Part shown: positions 20,045 to 30,111 of the stretch, in pieces
How positions within the stretch are numbered: the stretch's first letter is position 1
Layout: every line of letters starts with the position of its first letter
NCBI RefSeq assembly: GCF_963678635.1
Contig: NC_087062.1
Coordinates: 16,355,789-16,419,788 of the forward strand
DNA from: Symsagittifera roscoffensis
Taxonomy: Eukaryota; Xenacoelomorpha; Acoela; Convolutidae
DNA: 64,000 nucleotides
Direction of reading: 5' to 3'
Translations under genes and position numbers: made by a program
The notes under the pieces: generated by a model
What the model was told of the DNA's origin: nothing
What the model saw: only the letters and a program-made list of their open reading frames with translations
The model's database searches: none

Positions 20045-21715
20045 GAGTAACACGTCATTCACATTGTTTCAAATATTGAAAAAAAACCTCCATTTTTTCT
20101 CCAAATTTTACCTTATATACAACCAAGAACGAAAACAGCTGAAACCATTATCAGGATATGTATACAACTTTTCAGTAAGTCAAGTCCAACAATACAAGAT
20201 AGATCAAATCAAACAATGACTATAATTGTCCGACCTTGAATTCAATCAAATCTATAAAATCGAATACATGAAAAATACGAGTTCAGATATAATTTCGTTA
20301 CACGTATACAATAATTCCCCATATAAAATAACCTTACCCCTAGGATTTTTAGGATGTTGTAAAACCAATGCAACAATTTCTCACACAGTAGAAACAGCAT
20401 ATAGAGTAAATATTATCCTAAATTTATTAGATATATGTCAATCAACAATCCTCTATGAAGAATTATCAATTAAAAACATAACAACTGACTTATAACGAAA
20501 CACAGAGTAATTTACAAAAACTTATTTTTTTTAAATCAACACACCAAGTTTCAACACACCAAGTTTCAACAAGAGAAATTTCTAACAATGTTCAATTTCC
20601 AACACTCTCAAATTACACAATAAGAATTTGAACAATTAGCAGAACAACTAATTAAATGTTTTTGCTACATCTAAGTGCGATGTTGGAAAAGTAAATTCAC
20701 CACTACGTCTACCTGTTAAACCTGACGCAGTTTTCAAAAACAACGAGCAAGTTAAGTTCCATTTTACCTACAAGATAAAATCAATAGACTACTAGATATC
20801 TTAGAACAATACGGAATCATTTCTCCAGTTAATAAAAAAAACAACCAAAAACACTTTCATAAATACCGTTATTATTCTCGATAAAGGAGAATCAATAAAA
20901 ATTGTTCTAAATGCTAGATACCTCAATTTTTTCAGCATTCATGAGTAAAATTTTATGAATGCTGAAAACTTACTCTCAGCAAGAATTTAAAAACCTATTT
21001 AGACGATGTTTTCATGCAATCACAAACGAAGCACGAAATGCTTAAAGGATTGAAAAAATATCACCAAATAGTACTTAAGGAAAACATGAAAGCAGCTCCA
21101 GATAAATCACATTTCTTTCTTACCTATGTTTAATTATTTGGACATATTATTGAAGGAAATACGATAATTCCATTAAAATCTCGCGTAGACGCAATCACAA
21201 AACTTCAACCTCCGTAAAATAAAAAAAAACCAAGATTTTCTTGAAATCATAAACTTTTTAAGTAAATACGTCTATAAAATGCAATTATATTTAAAACCAT
21301 TTTATAATATTCTGAGACAACATAATAATTTTGAATGGACAACAGCAAACCAAAAAAATTTAAACACTTCTCACTGAACAAATGTCAAATACGATCCCAG
21401 ATCCCAATCAACCGTTTTATGTCATGTGCGACGCCTCCAATTTTGGAGTCGGCGCAGCATTATTACAATCACAAAAGAAACAAACAAAATGAACCTTATC
21501 TCAAGACTAATTACACAAATTGAACTTAGATTCTCTACACTTATGAGAGAATGCACAGCTAAAATAAATATCCTCACAGAAAATGAATTTTTAATACTTA
21601 GATCAAATTATCCAACAGGTCTATTCACAGATCATAAACCTATAATTTTCCTATTAACAAAAAATCAAATGCAAACCGTAAGCTTTATAGATTTCAGCAA
21701 ATTTTAATGAATTTA
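20045..21715 (+). pseudogene. Protease-RT linker, RT and RNase H remnants (copy B)
   Basis: Recognisable pieces: 'LGFLGCCKTNATISHT' (20338-20390), RT leader 'KINRLLDILEQYGIISPVN' (near 20775-20830), the YLDD-region block 'YLDDVFMQSQT' (near 20998), 'PDKSHFFLT', and RNase H pieces 'VMCDASNFGVGAALLQS' (21420-21470) and 'FTDHKPIIF' (near 21624). An internal deletion at about 20925 removes roughly 230 bp including RT motif A, so no active polymerase could be made even without the frameshifts. Confidence 0.8.
20929..20968. repeat. Perfect 14-bp inverted repeat at a deletion junction
   Basis: TTTTCAGCATTCAT (20929-20942) and its exact complement ATGAATGCTGAAAA (20955-20968) flank a 12-base loop, at the place where about 230 bp of RT is missing relative to the right copy. 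The right copy has only a related left half (TTTTCAGCTTTTAT). Confidence 0.85.
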
Positions 21716-23970
21716 TCAAACTTAAATATAGTCTGGACTGTAAGAAAAAAAATTTTCTTTTCAGTCGCAATACATCACCTGAATTCATAACAAGAAAAAC
21801 CACGGTAGAAATACCGCAAAATATGAAGTTTTTGCTCGCAAAAGACGAAACATCACCACGATTAGAATGTAAATATGGAGTAAAACCGGCTTTGATAATG
21901 CACAATTAAAAAAATTCAAACCATTTTTCACTATAAATAGATTGCCAAAATAGTGATTTAAACCGATACCATATTCATCATGGATCAAGAAAAATACATA
22001 ACAAAAGCCATTCAGACCAAAAACTTTTAGGACACATCTCGTTCTTTTAGTAGAAAAAGAAAACTTAACTGACGATATAAATTTATCAGGACCCACAGAT
22101 TTGGACTCAAAATCACAATAAATCAAGCTTATAATCTACATGACCTTCTAGATAATATACCTCTCTCAAAATAGAAATTGAATTTTTTTTTAGCAGATAC
22201 AGAAAAAATCACACTGGAACTAATACAGAAGTAGCAAAAACTTGACCCGGTCATCAGACATTTCAAGTCATAGCACAAATATAAAACAAAACCCGTAAAG
22301 GTAGACATCACGAATCTTGGAAACAAAACACTTCTTAGATACTTCAGAAAATTTAAAAACATATCCATTGACGTTGACGAGAACACCGATATTTTGGAAT
22401 ACCAAACATCTGAATTAAAAGTACCATGTCTACCATTAAGTAAGATATTCCTAGCATTTCACATTTAACTTTTCTTCATTACAAAAGGACATGCAGGATC
22501 AGAAAAAATTTATCCAAAATTTAAAAAAAAAATTTATTTTGCAAATGCACCACTTTGGATTAAAGTATTAAGTAACGATTGCATAACATGCCAATTAAAT
22601 GAACCATACCCACATCAGAAACAAATAGCAGAAAAACAAAAGTTGAAAGTACAAAGTTTCTAATTCAACCACAGAATCTCATTTGATACATAAGGACCAG
22701 TATCACCCTCCTCAGAAGGAAAATCATATATAATGGTTATAGTTGATGCATTTACACACTATGTAGCACTCAACCATTTACCTGAGTGTAATGCTTATTA
22801 CGCATATACAACACTCTACGAACAATGGATAGCAAACTTTCGATTACCAGAAATCCTTGTCACAGATAATGGCACTGAATTCATAAATGATGTAATCATC
22901 ACAATATGCCGTCCTTATAACAATGAGCATAAACCCCGAACTTCTCAACCTCATAAACTAATGATTTAGTCGAAGGTATGAACAGTTCACTACAAGAATA
23001 CATTAGATGTACCATGAATGGAAATGATATAAAAATTACCGAAAGTTCAACAGACCTGATGTTCTTCCCCTTACCTTATAACTCACAGATAACAACAACT
23101 CTAGAATTAAAACCCTATGAGTTTTTTTTCAATCAAAAACCACAGAAACCAATCAATAGTGTTCACAGCAAATACATCAAAAAATGCGCAAGGTCATTGC
23201 CAAGCTACTAAAGAATCAATTTATCATAATTAACCATTACATTCGATCAATCAAAATCATTTTCATCACCCGCAAATGTTAAGTCTAGCCTCCGGCACAC
23301 ATACGGAATGGATTTCAAATAGAGATAAAAAACACACAGAAATTTCTCGAAAAATGGCCAAAAAATAATACAAAGACAAAATTTTCAATCAGAAATTAAT
23401 TCACGATTAATACCAGCTACAGACTTAAAAATTAGAACAAGTGTCTTAATACCAAATTTTGTAACACAAAAAGGAATATCTGAAAAATTAGAACCAATCT
23501 GAAAAGAACCAATTCAGGTTATTGACTAACCCACAGATGTTACAAACAAACTTATTGATTCAAATAAAAAAGAAACAGTTCAACACCGAAATAAAATTTT
23601 ACCATATTGCCAAAAAAATTACGCTCTTCGCGAACTTACACAGTTATACTCCTTTACAGCACTCAAAGTTGTTGAAGAAACAGAATCAAGATATAAATTG
23701 TTCAACACAATTATTAGATTAAAAAATAAAGAGATCAAAAATACCCAACAAAATTCTCAAGAAATCAGCAATAAACAAAATCCTCAAAAACAAAGGAAAA
23801 ATCGAAAACTAGAAGAAAAAATCTCAACAATGAAAGAAACAACAAAAGGAAAATCTCAACTACGACAATCATCACGTTTCCGAAGTCAAGCAAGGAAAGA
23901 TTACAAAATTTTCACCCCACAACGTAAAAGATTAAAGAAAGTTGATATTCAGAAACCCCTTTCCAATTAA
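21716..23970 (+). pseudogene. Integrase remnants (copy B)
   Basis: Contains the zinc-binding region ('TKGHAGSEKIYPKF', 'LSNDCITCQLN', 22480-22610), core pieces 'MVIVDAFTHYVALNH' (22733) and 'LPEILVTDNGTEFIND' (22844-22892), and the Glu-containing 'LVEGMNSSLQEY' block around 22968, broken by a stop. DD-E spacing is retained in outline. The C-terminal part ends in a Lys-rich tail by 23970. Multiple stops and frameshifts. Confidence 0.8.
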
Positions 23971-24790
23971 CTTATCATTTCAAACAATTTAAATGTAGCA
24001 ATTATTTTTTCTCTTTTCCATATTTCACGTGAACACTCTCAAATAACTAGTTCAATTTCAGCCAATCGGAACCTATTTAAACATCAACCCATTCTGACAC
24101 CACTTCATTAGCTGACACATTGCTCACTTCAAACACATATGAAACTATAACTTAAAGACCTTCAGACATTATATTTGACAGCTGAAAAAAAAACAAAATC
24201 TAATGTTACCACCCTGCCCTGTCAACCAGTACAAAAATCAACAGTAATGTCTCAACTTACACTCCATATTTCCCTCAAGGAAAAATATTAAAAAGGCCTA
24301 AGGAAAAAATACGACATGATCATTTAGCTTAAAGTAGATATAATTCCTGAATACCCCAATGATCCAATAAATCAAAAAAAAAACTAGAAAGCTCATTCCT
24401 AGACATTCAGACTTGCCTTCACTAGGAATTGCCCATTTCCAACCCACTTGTCAAAAATCAATGAACAATCCGACCACCCTGAATTTTTGACTCGAGAAAG
24501 AAAAAATATTTTGACGGAACGAATCGTTTTTCAAATGCTTCTCTCTCAAACTGTTCGACTTCTCAAGACAGTTTTTTCAACACAGTTTTCATTTTTCACA
24601 ATCTTTTCTCAACTTTTTCTAGTATACTTTTATCATAGACACCCTTGAAATATTCCTAGTACTCCTCATAATTTTTTGGAGTTTTTTTTCGTAATTTTTC
24701 ATTCTCTCACAAAAGCTGACCTCATCTTCTCAAAAATCGTTGACCACCTCCTCAGGTACGATATTTAAAAAACTATCTGAATATTAAAAC
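23971..24790 (+). other. Conserved mostly non-coding spacer (copy B)
   Basis: Matches 59300-60200 in the right copy at scattered blocks (for example AAATACGAC-T-ATTCATTT(A/G)GC-TAAAGTA and ACCCACTTGTCAAAAATCAAT). It ends with CTCCTCAGGTACGATA (24748-24763), also present in the right copy. Likely the spacer upstream of the envelope gene. Confidence 0.55.
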
Positions 24791-24810
24791 GTTTTTTCCT
24801 TCTTATTTTA

Positions 24811-24915
24811 GTGAAACTTGTCAGTTTTCTAGTTTCCCTAATTTTGACAATAATTAAATGTATAAAAACAATAATCACTTCTGCACTAGCAATAAACCTC
24901 TTAATATTTTTTTAG
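24811..24915 (+). pseudogene. Remnant of small membrane ORF (copy B)
   Basis: Reads 'SLILTIIKCIKTIITSALAI' (a hydrophobic segment around a CI-K hinge), closely matching the 62-aa ORF at 60215-60403. The N-terminal part, including the start codon, is not recognisable, and a TAG truncates it before the EEYYN-K tail, which is still visible just downstream. Confidence 0.65.
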
Positions 24916-24975
24916 AAGAATATTATAAACAACATAGATTTTTTTCATAAGAAAAAGCAATTCAATCATTTCAAA

Positions 24976-27200
24976 ATGTTTAATCAACAACCAACACAAC
25001 AAACCCCACCGACTACGACATCCCAGGAACTTCAAACAACACCAACGTCTAGTCAAACAAATCAACCCCAATCATCAACACGCATTTCATTTCAAGAAAA
25101 TCCCTATACAGTTGAAGAAAGACACACGTTACTATCGGAAGCTTTAACACCCGTAGTTCGCCATGCACCTCTACGTGATTCGCAATACGAACCAACATAC
25201 AAAAATTGTCCTTCTCTCCAACAGAAACTTAATAGAGAAGACATCCTAGTCAAAACCAAAATCAAACATCTACAATGGTTAGACAAATAATCCATCCAAC
25301 ACGGAGTAGAAATCTTACAACACCCAGAGTTAATTTTAATATACCCTCATCACCATCCCCAAATCCTCTGGACCTTTCCATTAATATAACTCACAATTAA
25401 TATAACCCCACACCATTAAAAACAATTTCACAACAAAGTACTCCAAACATATCATCGGATTACTTAGGATCAACCCCCACATCTGAACAAGTTCGTGAAA
25501 ATCCCTTTAACCCCCCAGCTTCAGTCTCCCTAATGGGATGACACAAGCTTCCACTCAAGGTGAGCCAAAATTAGTTAGGGACCGTAAAGATATCTCATCC
25601 GATACATCTCTGTCACTACCAGAAACTTTATCACTACCTTCAACCACTTAACAATATGTCAAACTCCAAGTAAAACATTTCCACTAAATTTCCCTACAAA
25701 TTTAGATGATAAATATAAAGAACTCTTAACCAGCAATATACCTCTACTATTAGAATGGAATACATTCGCAGCACTCCTCTCTAATTTGGTCAAGATCTTG
25801 ATAGCAACAGATTAACTAATTGGGCACCCAACAAGTTACAATACAGACACAATATTCACAAAGACATACAAGAATACAATATAATGATCCTTACACAAGA
25901 CAATTTAACACTTAACTTTGGAATAACAGCGAAATTAAATAAGTTAGTACATCAACCTCTACTCCTAGCTCCATCACAAATAACAGCTCAATCTTTACCT
26001 TCCCCATTTATCACAACAGAACTTATGTATGATTACGATGGATATACAAAAAAGACACTTGGATACATAACCTTCTATAATCCATATTCGGGACTACCCT
26101 ACACATGTATCTTTTAATACTTTTTTTCCTACAAACCCTTTCTGCCCTTGTTTTTTAAAACCAATTTCCCTTCAAAATCCCTCCCATCGAACAGGACATC
26201 GAGAAAAAGGTACATTGTTCCCATGTCTCAAATGGAAACAAAAAAGACTTTATCACGAATGTTTCTATCAAAACATTATTGAAAGACTTGTACATCTTAA
26301 CCCCGACGACTGTAAAAACGAACTCAAACGATTAAATTTAAACATAAACAATAGCACAAATGTAAAATTGGTAAGTTTTCAAGTTTTTCCAGACTCTGCA
26401 CATCAAGCAGAACTGAAAATATACCAAGGTCAAATACAATTAGACGATAAATATATTTCCATGGCGCACTCAGACGGTTAACTTAAGACCTACACGGTAA
26501 AATTTGGATGCCACACATCGGAATAATTATCCCTTCTAATTGTAAAGCAGACACAAAAGTAAAGGATATCAAGAAATTATGTTTTTCGATTGGAAAATTC
26601 AATTAGAAAAGGTATAGTCAACACGCGATTTAAACGATGACACTATAATATGTCAAGGAATACAGTTACCTTCCAAAATTAACCAAGGTTATATCGACTC
26701 TACCACACGAATACAGGCAACCATCGTTTGGTTCCCTGAAGACACATGAAGCACATTTCAAGTTGAAAGAGTTCACGCAAGAATGATTAAGCTTCATCAA
26801 AATTATTTCAATGAATCGATTCTCTTTGAAAAAGTAAAACTTGATAAAATAAGATCTAACAGAAATCGTTAAAAAATATCGATGAATAGAAAATAAGTTA
26901 CCACGTTTTCAAATCTATACCAAAACAGAAATCGCCTGCAAATATAATACTCAACTTTACAAAAAACAATATTCAGAAATTCTAGGCGAATAGGAAAAAA
27001 GTTTCGACATGAAAACAGGAAAATTATTAATTAACCCAACTCAAACGTACCACAGCTCTAGTGACGAAAACTCATACTTTCTAGTAAAGTTTTTGAAAAT
27101 TACAGGAAATACTGGTGGAAAACTTTGCCCACCAGATAAAGGCAGCTCACGTTTAAACGAACTATCACTCATGAACATATCTCATTATTTTTTGTATTAA
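24976..27200 (+). pseudogene. Envelope-like ORF remnant (copy B), holds extra segment
   Basis: Starts at an ATG (MFNQQPTQ) followed by a Gln/Thr/Pro/Ser-rich leader and 'RISFQENPYTVEERH', matched by the right copy at 60431-60590. Around 25830-25880 'LQYRHNIHKDIQEYN' matches 61265-61310 of the right copy, and at 27009-27190 'GNTGGKLCPPDKGSSRLNEL' continues that match. Between them lie about 1.1 kb (25880-26990) absent from the right copy, with coding-like stretches (77 codons at 25884, 88 codons at 26215). This is probably the surface domain that the right copy lost. Frameshifts and stops throughout. The C-terminal half, including the membrane anchor, is deleted. Confidence 0.6.
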
Positions 27201-27269
27201 AGCCAAAGCACCCCAATACCCAAATAGTCCATCACCCCCGACCACCCCGACTGTTTTTCTTTCACCCGC

Positions 27270-27660
27270 AGCTCACTAATTTTAAAGAGTTCCTCAAATA
27301 CAGCTTACCATTTTTCCCCAATACACCTACTATCACACTAATGACCACCAATTGAATTTTGTAGAGGAATATAACCTGCTTCCCACCTTATCTTGGACTT
27401 TTCACTATCACTTCACAAACCCACTATCACTTCCTTTGTTCAATAACCCAGCCGACAATGAAATCTGTCAATCCCGACTACACCAACTAACTACAGCACT
27501 GCATCAAAAACATCTCACATCCATAGGACTAACACAAACATTGAACAAATTTGCTGCACAAAAAGTTAACATATATTCAATTAACCACTACGTTCACGCT
27601 ATTGCACGATATATGGAAGACACAGTCATAGAAGAAGATGAAAACACTAACCGCAATTAA
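27270..27660 (+). pseudogene. 3' ORF remnant (copy B)
   Basis: The last 102 codons (27352-27660, start not ATG) match the right copy's terminal ORF: 'LSWTFHYHFTNPLSLPL' against 'LHWTAYYHFTNPLCLPL', followed by a similar helical region and an acidic end. A further upstream match (NFKEFLKYSLPFFPNTP) is separated by a stop. It is joined directly to the truncated envelope-like remnant, a deletion of about 2 kb relative to the right copy. Function unknown. Confidence 0.6.
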
Positions 27661-28080
27661 CTGAGAAGTTTTTTTTTATAAAATCAGAATATGTATTTGT
27701 AATTAACAGATGAATAAAAAGTATGATAATAATTTTTCTACCGCACTCCGAGACAGCAAAGCTTATAATTCTTATTTCAACAAATTTAATCACTTTTCAC
27801 TAACTTTTTTTTCTCACAACAAAAGAACGTGACTTGCACTGCTCACATGAGATAATGTAACGCACTAAACTAATCCACACATACACCAATTTTAATTTTA
27901 TTCAACACCACTACATAACTAACACACCATCAGGAAACCCACAGCCCAGATTCACAATCAGTACCTCATTTAATAACTCATCATTCAAATACACATCAGC
28001 ATACTTTCTAAATTTTACTGATTGTTTAAAAAAATACTAACACACACGGCATCCTCTGTTACTATGATCCCATAAGACAA
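27661..28080 (+). other. Element 3' region, no ORF
   Basis: A/C-rich sequence typical of this element's sense strand. No coding frame of note. Confidence 0.4.
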
Positions 28081-28488
28081 ATGTGCATATTTTGCCCTTC
28101 AATTAAATCCTTTGATATTAAAGAATCCCGCCCACTATTCATCCCCCACGAATATATACAGCCCATCGAAACTCACATTCTAGAATACATTCACAATTTT
28201 AAACGCAAATACAAGCTAAATAACCTAATCCAAAATACATCGCATGAATTCTTGCTCAATATTGAAGAGCACAACATCATCCGAGCACTTGAGCTTCAAT
28301 GTCTTCTCCTCCAAACTAAATATGTCATCTGCTTGCTTACCAAACTCCTCACATCATCAGACACCATTCGCACTAACTTCCCAAATGGATTTTTTGCTCA
28401 AAAAATTTTAACTAAAAAGTTCAAAGACATACTAGCCGTTTTTTATATATGTCTCATTTTTTTTAGATTTCACCATTTCTTCATCTAA
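28081..28488 (+). CDS. Unknown 135-aa ORF near the element's 3' end
   Basis: Intact 135-codon frame starting at ATG (MCIFCPSIKSF), with a mixed, helix-prone middle ('IHNFKRKYKLNNLIQ') and a hydrophobic end ('LAVFYICLIFFRFHHFF') that could be a membrane anchor. It lies downstream of the copy B 3' ORF, so the right copy would encode its counterpart beyond position 64000. That an ORF survives in such a decayed copy is notable but may be chance. No family recognised. Confidence 0.35.
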   Translation: MCIFCPSIKSFDIKESRPLFIPHEYIQPIETHILEYIHNFKRKYKLNNLIQNTSHEFLLNIEEHNIIRALELQCLLLQTKYVICLLTKLLTSSDTIRTNFPNGFFAQKILTKKFKDILAVFYICLIFFRFHHFFI

Positions 28489-28490
28489 AA

Positions 28491-28814
28491 CAATTAAAAA
28501 CAACCAAAAATTGTGAACTTTTTTTGTGAACTTTCCAATTTCACTTTAACCATCGCAGTATGTAATTAAAGTATTGAATTTTTTCTTTCAAAAGCAGTAT
28601 ATTCATAAATTTGAAAATCCATGGCGGTAAATTAATATTTCAAATGTAGTAAATTCATAAAAAATTGAAAATAAATTGAAGAAAACTAATCTTTTTTACT
28701 TTACAAGAAGACGCTTCCTTCATAAATTTGACTTCTTAACTCGCCCATAAATCACACACTTTTTCCACAATCGCACAGCTCGCCCACAAAGAATTGTTTA
28801 AATAATGAGTTTCA
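28491..28814. other. AT-rich, no clear feature
   Basis: Probably the 3' untranslated end of the element or degraded LTR sequence. Two short near-repeats of TTCATAAA-TTGAAAAT occur near 28603-28675. Confidence 0.35.
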
Positions 28815-29410
28815 AGTTTCAACTATCACTGATAACAACTCTAAACTGATTTCACATGTTTGAAATTTTCCCTTAAGCCGGTTAGAAGGAACTATAAACG
28901 TAAGGTAAACTAACCAACGCAGCTTAGTAACGCTACAAAATCACAAACTAATAGCATGAATAAGAAAGAAAGTCCCCTGGTACCCCAACCGGATTAAACC
29001 CAGATTAAAACTGGATAAATTAATTTCTTAAAAGCAAGCTTCAAGTTTTTTTTAAACCAAGTAAAACATCAGAAAATCGAACGAGAAACCCAAAACAAAT
29101 TATTCTACTTTTGAAAAAAGGACAAAAACAAAACAAAAAAAAAAGAAAAAAAAGAAATAAAAATGAAACAAAAAGGTAGAACAAATAAAGAGACTCTGCA
29201 CAAAAAGGCCATAAAAACATAGCCCACTCCTGGCCTCATCAACCAGAGGGACGACCTGAGCATGCTCTATACCCGGTCTAACCCATCGCGCTACAACCAC
29301 GCTTTGTGACCCACACTTTGTTTTTGCCGAGAGTTGTTCTTGTGTGAACGACTCTTGAAAATTAATCAAACTAAAATAAAACGCTTTTGCGATAACAATT
29401 AATAACAAAT
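28815..29410 (+). repeat. LTR-like repeat unit, copy 1
   Basis: Parallels the unit at 29475-29909 (TTCAACTATCACTGATAACA + ACTCTA, then CCGGTT-GAAGGAA, CCAACG-AGCTTA-TAACG, ATTAAAACTGGATAAA-TAAT, AAAGAGACTCTGCACAA) and, inverted, part of 42840-43215. Its end (29223-29312) contains the tRNA-like block described separately. Its position after the decayed element and its resemblance to the minus-strand LTR suggest it derives from a related LTR. Confidence 0.55.
29223..29312 (-). repeat. tRNA-like / SINE-like block
   Basis: On the minus strand it reads GCGTGGTTGTAGCGCGATGG + GTTAGACC...GAGCATGCTC and on to GGTTGATGAGGCC. The first part resembles a tRNA D-arm/A-box, the last part loosely a B-box. 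The same block occurs at 42863-42950. Pol III origin is inferred. Confidence 0.35.
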
Positions 29411-29474
29411 CATAACTAAAACTTAATTAACAAAATTAATTACATATGTATGTGTATTTTATAACTATTGAATT

Positions 29475-29909
29475 TTAAGTTCCAACTTTCACTGATAACA
29501 ACTCTATCTTGTTTTCACACGTTTCAAACTTTCCACACACCCGGTTGGAAGGAATCATATAGTAAATTGAAATAACCAACGGAGCTTACTAACGTCACAA
29601 AACCACAAATTAATAGAATGACTAAGAAAAAAAACTCCACTGTACAAAAACCAGAATAAAACCAGATTAAAACTGGATAAACTAATTTTTTGAAAATCAC
29701 TTTCAAATTTTACCACAACCAAATAAAACACAGAAAAGTCAGAAGACAAACCCAAACCAAAAGATTCTATTTTTGAGAAAACGACACAACCAAAACACCA
29801 AAAAAAAAGGAAAAACACGAAGTGAAAATTTTACAAAAGGCTGTACATATAAAGAGACTCTGCACAAGAGACTATAAAGATATAACACACTTCTGGACTC
29901 ACGCACCAG
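29475..29909 (+). repeat. LTR-like repeat unit, copy 2, cut by the gap
   Basis: Second tandem copy of the 28815 unit, offset by about 660 bp. It breaks off at the run of Ns, exactly within the stretch before the tRNA-like block. A tandem array of this unit probably caused the assembly gap. Confidence 0.6.
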
Positions 29910-30109
29910 NNNNNNNNNNNNNNNNNNNNNNNNNNNNNNNNNNNNNNNNNNNNNNNNNNNNNNNNNNNNNNNNNNNNNNNNNNNNNNNNNNNNNNNNNNN
30001 NNNNNNNNNNNNNNNNNNNNNNNNNNNNNNNNNNNNNNNNNNNNNNNNNNNNNNNNNNNNNNNNNNNNNNNNNNNNNNNNNNNNNNNNNNNNNNNNNNNN
30101 NNNNNNNNN
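29910..30109. other. Assembly gap, 200 N
   Basis: Exactly 200 Ns, a typical placeholder of unknown true size. Frames running through it are meaningless. TAF1 sequence begins immediately after it, so upstream TAF1 exons may lie inside. Confidence 0.95.
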
Positions 30110-30111
30110 AA

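Larger units (their letters stand above)
20045..28490 (+). mobile_element. Decayed, 5'-truncated Ty3/gypsy element (copy B)
   Basis: Colinear with the better copy at 55130-64000 but far more degraded. It starts within the protease-RT linker (NTSFTLFQ matching the right copy's NTALTFFQ), so its LTR, gag and protease are absent. The order is pol remnants, non-coding spacer, splice-acceptor-like site, membrane ORF, envelope-like ORF, then the 3' ORF, and a further 135-codon ORF not covered by the other copy. Frameshifts and stops occur throughout. It lies in the same orientation as TAF1 and, if the exon models are right, inside a TAF1 intron. Confidence 0.85.
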
